Assembly: GCF_004103715.1 (NCBI RefSeq) | Contig: NZ_CP035282.1 | Span: 2,594,673 to 2,658,672, forward strand | Direction: 5' to 3' | Source: Acidilutibacter cellobiosedens | Lineage (GTDB): Bacteria > Bacillota > Clostridia > Tissierellales > Acidilutibacteraceae | Length of the DNA stretch: 64,000 nt | In this document: positions 46,490 through 54,300 of the stretch, piece after piece | Layout: every line of letters starts with the position of its first letter | Position numbering within the stretch: the stretch's first letter is position 1 | Notes under the pieces: generated by a model | The model's database searches: none | Seen by the model: the letters and a program-made list of their open reading frames with translations, nothing else | Told to the model about the DNA's origin: nothing | Translations under genes and position numbers: made by a program

Positions 46490-47485
46490 CTATAAAATTA
46501 TACAATCAGGTCTTGTCCTCACCGAATCCTCATCAATAGAATACTGCTTCAATATTTTTTTATCTAATGAATTTAATATAATACTATGATTAGCTACACA
46601 ATTTAAAAGGTCCTTTGATACACATTTGACAGTTAAAAAATCTTGATACTTGTTTGTATTCAGCACTACAAGCTCCAAGGATGTCAGCCAAGGTTTAAAT
46701 ACTACTTTATCAAAATCATTATAAATTGGTTCCATGCTATTTAAAGAATCAGTCAATGAATTAATAAATTCATATATATCCCTGTGTTCTTTTTTACTCA
46801 ATTTGTAACGAAAGGATTTCCCTATCCCATCATAAAACATTTCCAATAGCCTACATTCCATAAGAGCCGTATTTAGAGAATCCATAAAAATTTTTTTAAG
46901 ACTGACTCCTGTAGATATAATCTCTTGATCTTTAAATGTTATAACAATTATGGTATATATATTGGCAATCTCATTAACAGCAAAAATTAAAACCTCATAT
47001 GAATTCAACCCAGTTTTGTTAATTAAATTTCTGATTTTTTTATCATGTTTTACCACCGAACCCTTTCCAGCATACCAAAAAAGCATGGCCTCATTCTTTT
47101 CAATCAATTCAAAAAATGCTTTTTGTTTTAATTTCTCAGAAAAATACCCCGACGAAGTTCCGGTAGTATCTATAAGACCATATTCGTCGTTATATCCGTA
47201 GCCGAATAATTTCCTGTTTCGTTCATAAATTTTTGAATTTAATATATCCATCGAATAAGTCTTTTCCTCTTTATTTGTATTTACTCCCATCCTAAACCGT
47301 TCTAGATGCTCTTGATGCAATTTTTTAAAAGCCGTATATTTTGATGAATCAATAGCACAGGAAGTAAAAGGAGTCAATTTATCCCTTATTCTTAGAGTAC
47401 TAAATATCCCAAATGTCTTGTTTAAATCACCTATAAAATTTTTTTCACCTGACATATAGCTCGAATATAAATAAGAAAAAATCAT
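46490..47485 (-). CDS. YcaO-domain cyclodehydratase B (McbD-like)
   Basis: A 331-residue second YcaO-fold protein. Recognisable segments are TTGTSSGYFSEKLKQKAFFELIEKNEAMLFWY and SLNTALMECRLLEMFYDG, which hold the acidic ATP/Mg residues. It lacks a terminal PxPxP-type tail (it ends RPDCIIL). Its start overlaps the McbC-like stop (ATGA), tying it to the McbB/McbC-like genes. It may form a microcin B17-type synthetase with these, or modify a different set of residues from YcaO A. Confidence 0.78.
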   Translation of the reverse strand: MIFSYLYSSYMSGEKNFIGDLNKTFGIFSTLRIRDKLTPFTSCAIDSSKYTAFKKLHQEHLERFRMGVNTNKEEKTYSMDILNSKIYERNRKLFGYGYNDEYGLIDTTGTSSGYFSEKLKQKAFFELIEKNEAMLFWYAGKGSVVKHDKKIRNLINKTGLNSYEVLIFAVNEIANIYTIIVITFKDQEIISTGVSLKKIFMDSLNTALMECRLLEMFYDGIGKSFRYKLSKKEHRDIYEFINSLTDSLNSMEPIYNDFDKVVFKPWLTSLELVVLNTNKYQDFLTVKCVSKDLLNCVANHSIILNSLDKKILKQYSIDEDSVRTRPDCIIL

Positions 47486-48126
47486 ATTTCTCTCCTCACA
47501 AACTGATTTGAAATATAAAGCATACTCCTGCAGTTAAGCCCCAACCCATGTGTAAATGCCTGCTGGGGAACCAATAAGTTGTGAATTCTCAGATCAATTT
47601 TATCGGCAGCCATATGAATATGCTCCATGACTCGGCCTATTTGCAATATACCTTCAATAAATCCCGATTCTCCTTTATCCATAACCGCCATGTTTATATC
47701 CAAAAAATACGATATACCTATATCAAAATCATCTTTTAAACATTTTAGGTCGCATTTCTCATAGTCTATATCTTTGTATTTAATCAAACATTTTTCATTA
47801 TAATCTATACAATAAATTCCTGATGATATACAATCCGCGTTTTTAACTATCAATATGGGCAAAAAATAAACCATTTCCTTCGATAATTCAAATTTTACCA
47901 ATTTTTCAACCATCATCTTAATATCTCCTGTTATTTGAGAAAAAGGGATTCTGTTTATAGATAAATCGGGAATATTAAAATTGATTTTCATTTTGGAACA
48001 CCCATTGTTTTTAGATTCTTCCAACAATTCGTTTACACTTACGGTTGACTGATAAAAACGAAGTATTCTGTTTATTTTATTTTGAGTATGTTCTTTTAAA
48101 TAAAAATAATTATTGTAATCAATCAT
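47482..48126 (-). CDS. nitroreductase-like protein (McbC-like dehydrogenase partner)
   Basis: A 214-residue protein that by position and its C-terminal segment (EGILQIGRVMEHIHMAADKI ... GLNCRSMLYIS) resembles the SagB/McbC nitroreductase fold. The N-terminal FMN-binding RRSxR segment is not visible, so it may be degenerate or only half of a heterodimer. The ATG giving MIDYNNYFYLKE overlaps the McbB-like stop by eight bases. Assignment is tentative. Confidence 0.55.
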   Translation of the reverse strand: MIDYNNYFYLKEHTQNKINRILRFYQSTVSVNELLEESKNNGCSKMKINFNIPDLSINRIPFSQITGDIKMMVEKLVKFELSKEMVYFLPILIVKNADCISSGIYCIDYNEKCLIKYKDIDYEKCDLKCLKDDFDIGISYFLDINMAVMDKGESGFIEGILQIGRVMEHIHMAADKIDLRIHNLLVPQQAFTHGLGLNCRSMLYISNQFVRREI

Positions 48127-48955
48127 AGCAATCACACAGCTCCCAATACATAGCACTATCCGAATATACGCTGTGATTTTTTATATCAATATAATATACA
48201 CCGTTAATATTCGACATATCTTTGACTTCCAAACTATATAATAAGGTTTCAGTCAAAAGCATCATATCATAATTAGAAAAATTGTTTTTTACCTGGAATT
48301 TTGCATCCTTCTTATATATTAAATCCAATAAAGTTTGAAAAGAAACCGTATTATGTGCTTTAGACATTCCTCTCAGCGAAGCCTCCAAATTGCCGAAAAA
48401 GCACAGAGGACACGGATTATACCATTCTCTTTTATAATAGTTGGTAATATATATTTTATTATTATAATAAAAAGCAAATCTGCAGAGTATATTTTGTTCC
48501 CTAAAACTACCTACGATTTCACTAAAATATCTAAAATTAAACGGATTCAAAAAAATTATATAAAGGTCGCCTTTTTTAAGATTTCCTACATTTGTGTTAT
48601 CTATTGCCAATTTTTCGTATAAAATTTTTTTATCATATCCCTTAGCGTTAAATTTCATGCTGTCTAAGAATACATCATCATTTGAATATATGACTATATC
48701 CTTATAGTCAACCGGCTTATCCTTTATTAAATAAATCAAATTATTATCAATCATAAATTTAATACCATCGGAAGTCCTGTCCTTCAAAAAATTTTCAACC
48801 TGTTCCCGTTTAATTTCATATACGGCATTTTCATCACACCAATTCAAAAAATCAATCATATTTTTATCCTTTAATATAACTAAATTTTCCGAGTTTTGAA
48901 CCACTGATTTATCATCATAATTTGTTATTAAAAATGGAATTACTTTATATGTCAA
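48119..48955 (-). CDS. McbB-like E1 protein of the azol(in)e synthetase
   Basis: A 278-residue protein. The N-terminal 80 residues look like a winged-helix RiPP recognition element for the precursor leader. Four cysteines, CPLC near residue 185 and CDC at the C-terminus, form a likely zinc site as in McbB-family proteins. The segment NPCPLCFFGNLEASLRGMSK matches the family pattern. Translation probably starts at TTG (TYKVIPFLITNYDD), eight bases after GGAGG, which also holds the CPBP stop. The first 27 codons are repeated in the scar at 27257-27342. Confidence 0.72.
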   Translation of the reverse strand: MTYKVIPFLITNYDDKSVVQNSENLVILKDKNMIDFLNWCDENAVYEIKREQVENFLKDRTSDGIKFMIDNNLIYLIKDKPVDYKDIVIYSNDDVFLDSMKFNAKGYDKKILYEKLAIDNTNVGNLKKGDLYIIFLNPFNFRYFSEIVGSFREQNILCRFAFYYNNKIYITNYYKREWYNPCPLCFFGNLEASLRGMSKAHNTVSFQTLLDLIYKKDAKFQVKNNFSNYDMMLLTETLLYSLEVKDMSNINGVYYIDIKNHSVYSDSAMYWELCDCYD

Positions 48956-48960
48956 CTTTC

Positions 48961-49797
48961 TCACCTCCAATAAGGATTGTTTTTATCCAGAGCATCATAC
49001 TGCCTTCTTTTATAAACCATAAACAATAAAGGTATAATCAAAACGGCAAAAAACATTTTTAAATCAATCCCGTATTTATATAAAAAAGGTGATACAACAA
49101 CAGCATAAAGATTGCATGCCATATGACTGATTACAGCCGGATACAAATTATCCATCCATAATACTAGAACCATAAAAAGAATACCTCCTATAAAAGTATA
49201 GATTCCCTGTATACTATTCATGTGTCCCACACCAAACATAACAGCCTGCAATAAAATCACCGTAATCAATGAATAACTTCTATATAAACATCTAGAAAAA
49301 AAATGCCTGACGGCTACTTCTTGTACTATTGGTCCTATAATTACGGCCAATATAACAAATGTATAAACATTATTTCCTTCCCATACTTTAAAATTTCTCG
49401 AATAATTTTGGAATGACTTAACAAAAAATTTTCCTGTCAAATCTACAATATAACCATTACAACATGATAATGAAAACCCTATTAGTACATATAAAATAAT
49501 ATTCATCGGCTTCAGTTTAAATAAATGTAAATAATCTCCATTTTCTATGCGTTTATTCTTCTTAAAAATATAATAATATAATAAAAATACAAATGCGCCA
49601 AAGTATAGATAATATAAATCAAATTTCATAAATTCAAACTGAAAATAATCTTTAGGCGATAATATTCCAACTATGCCTAACAACCTGGTTACTAAATAAG
49701 GAAACAACTGTCCCAAAAATATAGAAATAAGCATTGCCAGTGCTAAATAATATAACCAATAATAAAGCGGCCCCTTATGGACTTTTTTCTTCTCCAC
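48961..49797 (-). CDS. CPBP-family intramembrane protein of the RiPP operon
   Basis: A protein of about 278 residues with eight hydrophobic helices. Motif 1 reads GPIVQEVAVRHF (Gln-Glu in place of Glu-Glu, Arg kept), motif 2 FGVGHMN and motif 3 AVISHMACNLYAVV. It starts at GTG six bases after GGAGGTG and ends on the ribosome site of the McbB-like gene. Presence of one copy after every precursor points to a function tied to the precursor, such as leader removal at the membrane or self-immunity. Catalysis is unproven. Confidence 0.78.
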   Translation of the reverse strand: MEKKKVHKGPLYYWLYYLALAMLISIFLGQLFPYLVTRLLGIVGILSPKDYFQFEFMKFDLYYLYFGAFVFLLYYYIFKKNKRIENGDYLHLFKLKPMNIILYVLIGFSLSCCNGYIVDLTGKFFVKSFQNYSRNFKVWEGNNVYTFVILAVIIGPIVQEVAVRHFFSRCLYRSYSLITVILLQAVMFGVGHMNSIQGIYTFIGGILFMVLVLWMDNLYPAVISHMACNLYAVVVSPFLYKYGIDLKMFFAVLIIPLLFMVYKRRQYDALDKNNPYWR

Positions 49798-49821
49798 ATC
49801 ATTCACCTCCATTAAATTATG

Positions 49822-49857
49822 TATGATGGCAAATCGACATATCGATTTGCCATCATA
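49822..49857 (-). terminator. hairpin between precursor 3 and the biosynthetic genes
   Basis: A perfect 16-bp stem (49822-49837 with 49842-49857) and 4-base loop, directly after the precursor gene. Compared with the precursor 1 hairpin, the inner base pairs differ on both arms. It would lower transcription of the enzymes relative to the precursor or stabilise the precursor mRNA. Confidence 0.75.
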
Positions 49858-49863
49858 AAACAG

Positions 49864-50127
49864 TTACAGTATTATGTCTTCCTCAATAAGAGATGCTGAA
49901 CCGCCGTCACCACTGCAACATAATACTATAATCCCACAGAGGCTACCACCTCCGCCACTGCCACCACCATCGTCATTACCGCCACCACCTCCGCCACCGG
50001 GGTCTGGTACATGACTCATTATTCCTAATCCAAACTCTTCATCTTTCATAATTGTCGGGTTATCACTAATGTTCTGTGTTCCTGCTTTTGAATGAATACT
50101 TGCATTGGGATTATAAATTGGCTCCAT
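49864..50127 (-). CDS. microcin B17-like Gly/Cys/Ser-rich RiPP precursor peptide 3
   Basis: An 87-residue peptide. The leader MEPIYNPN...DNPTIMKDEEFGL is shared with the other two. The core begins after PDP with a GGGGGGG run, then NDDGGGSGGGGSLC and GIIVLCCSGDGG, with three Cys and Ser residues that could be cyclised; the poly-Gly pattern resembles microcin B17. The tail SASLIEEDIIL is shared. The ribosome site AAAGGAGGG is strong. It is the first gene of the intact biosynthetic operon, behind a LytTR-type promoter. Confidence 0.86.
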   Translation of the reverse strand: MEPIYNPNASIHSKAGTQNISDNPTIMKDEEFGLGIMSHVPDPGGGGGGGNDDGGGSGGGGSLCGIIVLCCSGDGGSASLIEEDIIL

Positions 50128-50337
50128 TTTTTACCCTCCTTTCTTTAGTAGATTAGTGTTTGTATATAAAAATACTAAACACTCAGGCTTCAATATTAAA
50201 ACTTTTATACGGGGTTGGCCGTTCCCCTGTAGAATTATATTGAATAAATCAGTGAACAAAATCACTGCTTACCCTGCGATTTTATGATTTTATATTTATC
50301 TATCCTAAATAACCCCTATATCGTTTTCCTGATTTTA
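50128..50337 (-). promoter_or_regulatory. structured 5' leader of precursor 3 mRNA
   Basis: A leader of about 200 nt, nearly the same as that of precursor 1. It holds a hairpin AGTGTTT/AAACACT (50155-50183) near the ribosome site, a GGGG...CCCC hairpin (50211-50227) and CAGTGA...TCACTG (50250-50267). A TATAAT (50234-50239, minus strand) could be an additional -10 box. No known riboswitch class is recognised. Confidence 0.55.
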
Positions 50338-50365
50338 ATTTTATTACCTTATAAAAATACATCAA
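50338..50365 (-). promoter_or_regulatory. promoter of the RiPP operon (precursor 3)
   Basis: Minus-strand -35 TTGATG (50360-50365) and -10 TAAAAT (50338-50343) with a 16-base spacer, the same layout as at precursor 1 (TTGATA, TAAAAT, 16 bases). The 21-bp-phased repeats end 11 bp upstream of the -35. Confidence 0.62.
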
Positions 50366-50376
50366 TATGCTTTAAA

Positions 50377-50439
50377 CGAACAACACCTCCGCCGGTGCGA
50401 ACGACATCTACGGCTAATCGAACGTCACTTTAACGGAGG
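50377..50439 (-). promoter_or_regulatory. three 21-bp-phased direct repeats, probable LytTR operator
   Basis: Plus-strand motif CGAAC(A/G)(A/T)C begins at 50377, 50398 and 50419, each exactly 21 bp apart. The remainder of each unit is less conserved. The array lies between the LytTR gene and the precursor 3 promoter and matches 28742-28804. Two-turn spacing is typical for activators with a LytTR DNA-binding domain such as AgrA. Confidence 0.75.
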
Positions 50440-50465
50440 TGAAAGATATTTTTGTTATATAGATT

Positions 50466-51155
50466 CTACTTTTTAAAAAAATCTTTGTATTTCCTTCCGA
50501 TAGGAAGAGCAATATCTACATTTTTGAGTTTGACCACATCTGTACCTTCAAATTCTTCTACATATTTTGTGTTTACTATATATTCTCTATGACATCTTAT
50601 AAAGCCTTCTGCCAATTCAGTCAAAAGTTTTTCCATAGTAAATTTATAGGAAGGAATTTCAATTTTTTTATTAATGGTATTTACAAATATGGAACCTTTA
50701 TTGGATTCGATATAAATAATCTCGTCTTTATTTATCACATGGGTATGTCCCTTATGATGTAATACAATATGATTTTTACTGTCATCATCTTTTTCAGTTT
50801 CACCGTCAAATACTTCCAAGGCTTTCCTTACTTCTCTTTCCGGCAAAAGTTTGATATCACTGCAGCTCATTCCTGATATATCAAATTTCTTCACGGGAAC
50901 GGAAACTATAAAAAATATCGGCGTTAATTTATGATTTTCCGTCTCCCTTATCTTTTTAGCCAGTTCAATCCCCGTACAGCTTTCAAATTCCATACCCAGC
51001 AGAAACAAGTCATAATGATTGATTTTTATATATTTTAAAGCTTCTTTAGCATGTTTTGTTATAGTGATATTTAAATCATTGCGTATATATCTTGCCGTAT
51101 CTGCCAGACTTTCAGCAACAGCTGATTCCTCCTCCGCAATCAGCAGACTGCTCAT
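50466..51155 (-). CDS. LytTR-family transcription regulator with a pseudo-receiver
   Basis: A 229-residue regulator. The N-terminal domain has the receiver fold outline, but the phosphoacceptor position reads YDLFLLGMEF, with Gly54 in place of Asp. The C-terminal LytTR domain is well conserved (DEIIYIES, FIRCHREYIVNTKYV, LPIGRKYKDFF). No histidine kinase is adjacent. It likely binds the three 21-bp repeats just downstream and controls the RiPP promoter without phosphorylation, perhaps by direct peptide sensing. ATG follows AGGGGG. Confidence 0.86.
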   Translation of the reverse strand: MSSLLIAEEESAVAESLADTARYIRNDLNITITKHAKEALKYIKINHYDLFLLGMEFESCTGIELAKKIRETENHKLTPIFFIVSVPVKKFDISGMSCSDIKLLPEREVRKALEVFDGETEKDDDSKNHIVLHHKGHTHVINKDEIIYIESNKGSIFVNTINKKIEIPSYKFTMEKLLTELAEGFIRCHREYIVNTKYVEEFEGTDVVKLKNVDIALPIGRKYKDFFKK

Positions 51156-51300
51156 TTAAATACCCCCTTTTCCCCGATGTTTTAAATTTTTTTACTTTTG
51201 ATAATATTAAATTCTACATTATTTTTATATTTCCTCTAAAAAAATTAAAATAAGTATGAATTTTTTTTAATTCATACTTATAAGTATATAACAAGTTATA

Positions 51301-51360
51301 AAACCGAAGGGACGGTTCTTATGGCCATTTTCCCAACCGAAAGAACCGTCCCCGCGGTTT
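51301..51360. repeat. 60-bp inverted-repeat element
   Basis: The exact interval 51301-51360 has near-perfect inverted ends: AAACCGAAGGGACGGTTCTT and its imperfect complement AAGAACCGTCCCCGCGGTTT, with a 20-base centre. It is much more G/C-rich than its surroundings. It resembles small dispersed hairpin repeats of clostridia and could terminate transcription of the redox operon. No second copy is seen in the window. Confidence 0.6.
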
Positions 51361-51390
51361 ACATTCTCCTGTTTTTCATATTGTTTCTTT

Positions 51391-54300
51391 CTATCTTATT
51401 CCTTCCCTTTCCGCATATTCCTCAAGGTTTATATCTATAGTGTCATACACTTTCTTTTCTCTGTACATCTTTCCGTCTTTCCCTGAGAATAAATGAGCTT
51501 TTTTATCTTCTGTGGCAAACCCGTTATCGTACAGCAATCCTTTTGAAACGGATTTGTCAGACCAATATATTCTGTTTTGGTCTTCTAAGCTCAGTAATTG
51601 GCTATATTCAGGGATAGTATGGGATATATCTTCCCTTATATCCTCCAAATCCCTATATTCAATATTCAACTTGTCAGCCCAATCCATGAATAGTTCAAGA
51701 TTGCTTTCTCCTATTCTCGGTTTGATTCCCGGATTTACTTTTTGAATCCTTCTGTCGGATCTTGTGAAGCTTCCCGAAGATTCATAGGAACTTCCGATAG
51801 GAATTACAACTTCTGCTTCTTTGGCTGTTTCCGTGTTGAATATATCAAATACTCCGAGGAATTCAAGTTTCTTAAATGTTTCCTTTAATTTTTTATCTGC
51901 CTTGACAGGATCTTCTCCCAAAACTATCAAGCCTTTTACCTGGCCTTTTTCAATAAGCTCTGCCACTTCTTTTCCGGAAGTTCTGAAGCCCACATCCCAT
52001 GCTCCTTGACTATTGTTTTTAACTCTCATAATAATAATTCCTCTGTGAGCCTTTCCTATCTTTCCGGTCAGATATGCAGTTTCACCTAAAAGTTTTACGG
52101 CTTCATCCGTAAGAGTATCCTCTTCAACCACTATTATTGCCTTTTTAGCTTCTCCGTACATCTTCGCAATAGCTTCAATATTCTTGTCAACAGATGCATC
52201 TTTTACCCACTTTTTCAATTCCTCATAACCTACGGATTTTTCTCCGATTTCCTTTTCGTTCACATATCCTTGTTCAATGAGTACTTTTATCAATCCTTTT
52301 AAGAAATTCAAATTATCCTCCGGAGAATAACTTATATCTGCAATATCATCAAGCCTTGTTCCTTCTTTAGATACTGATATTATTTTCTTTCCCTTTTTAT
52401 ATGCCCTTCTCATCTTCATCCCCATTACAGGATGATTTTCATATATATTCCCTAAGGAAAGAATTAAATCCGTGCTGTATATCTCATCATATCCGTTGGC
52501 AGATGCATTATATCCGAACAAGTTCTTCAAACCGTCTCCGCCCTCTAATACAAAGGACCCGGTCAAAGATGTGCCGAGTTTATCGGCAATTTTTTTCAAA
52601 ACAAACAGTTCTTCCGTAGTAAATCTCGGGGAAACAAGTACTCCGATACTATCCTTGCCATACATTCCTCTTATGGATTGAAGTTTTTTAACTACATGGT
52701 TTAGTGCTAAATTCTTAGATACCTTTTCTCCGTAAACCGTCGGTTCCAATATCCTGTTTTTATTATTAACATGATCTACTCCAAATTTACCTTTCATGCA
52801 GAGGAGGCCTTCCTCCAAGTCTTCCCTCGGAGTAGTTCTGTAAATGTATTCTCCCTTGCTTTCAAGGTTCAAATTACATCCGACTCCGCAGAAAGTACAT
52901 ACTGAAGGAGTAGTTTTTAAATCCACCGGTACTTGCTTCTTAACAGCTGATTTTTCAATAATAGCCCCTACAGGACATGCATCCACGCACTGGCCGCAGG
53001 AAATACATTCGGTATCTCTCAAATGAAGTCCGAACTCGGGGCTTGCTATGGAATTAAATCCTCTGTCAATAAGCCCTAAAGCAGTAACTCCCACTACATC
53101 ATCGCAGACTCTGATACATTTGCTGCAGAGTATACATTTATCCGGATTTCTCTCAATAAACGGATGATAATCCTCGTTATTTCTCTTATGTTTTTCTCCG
53201 TGAGCTTTGTCCGGGTCTATATCATATTCATTAATATATTTAAATAACTGACATTCAAAGTAATCCTTACATCCGCATTCCAAACATCGGCTGCCTTCCT
53301 TCATTGCCTCTTCAGCAGTCATAGTCTCATTTATGGAATGGAAATTGTTCTTTCTCTTTTCAGGGGATAATACATTGGATATAGCTCTGTCTATTCTTTC
53401 TCTGTCTGCAAAATCCTTTTCGGTTAAATCATCTTGTTTTACATAATAACTTTCTTCCAAAGGTTTGATTTCTCCTCTTAAGAAACTGTCCATTACAATG
53501 GATGCTTCCTTGCCTTGGGCTATAGCTTCTATGGCAATTTTCGGTCCCGAAACTACGTCTCCTCCTGCAAATACCTTTGGAATGTTTGTCTCATAAGTTC
53601 CTTCTTTAACCTGAATAGTATTTTTCTTGGTTACATTTAATCCCTTAATATTTCCCAAAGTTACCTGCTGGCCTATTGCCCCTATAACAGTATCCACGTC
53701 AAATACTATTTCTTCCCCTTCTATAGGAACGGGTTTTCTTCTTCCCGATGCATCGGGCTCTCCCAATTTCATCTTCTGGCATCTGATTCCTGTAACCTTG
53801 TCATCACCCGTTATCTCAATAGGAGCAACTAAATAATTAAATTCCACTCCTTCTTCTTCCGCTTCTTCAATTTCTACATCCTCTGCCGGAATTTCTTCCC
53901 TCGTTCTTCTGTATAACACGCTTACTTTATCGGCGCCCAGTCTTACGGCAGTTCTCGCTACGTCCATAGCGGTATTTCCGCCGCCTACTACTGCTACTCT
54001 TTTCCCTATTTCTGCTTTCCCGTTGGTGCTGACTTCCCTCAAAAAGTCAATTCCTCCGAGGACTCCTTTTTTGTCTTCACCTTTACATCGGATACTTGAA
54101 CTCTTCCATGCACCTATTCCGATAAATACCGCGTCATAATTGTTTTTCAGGTATTCGAGGCTTATATCTTCACCGAGTTTGGTATTATATACGATTTTAA
54201 CCCCCATCTTTTCAATAAGGGATATCTCCTTATCAAGAACTTCTTTGGGAAGCCTGTATTCCGGAATTCCGTATCTCAACATTCCGCCTCCGTGAGGCAT

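Noticed and set aside
48961-48970. Longer McbB-like start overlapping the CPBP gene
   Set aside because: The TTG at that position coincides with the ribosome site GGAGGTG; the next TTG, eight bases later, is better placed.
49981-50030. Gly-rich run in precursor 3 as sequencing or low-complexity artefact
   Set aside because: The frame is open, the ends match two other precursors, and the gene has a strong ribosome site in front of azol(in)e enzymes.
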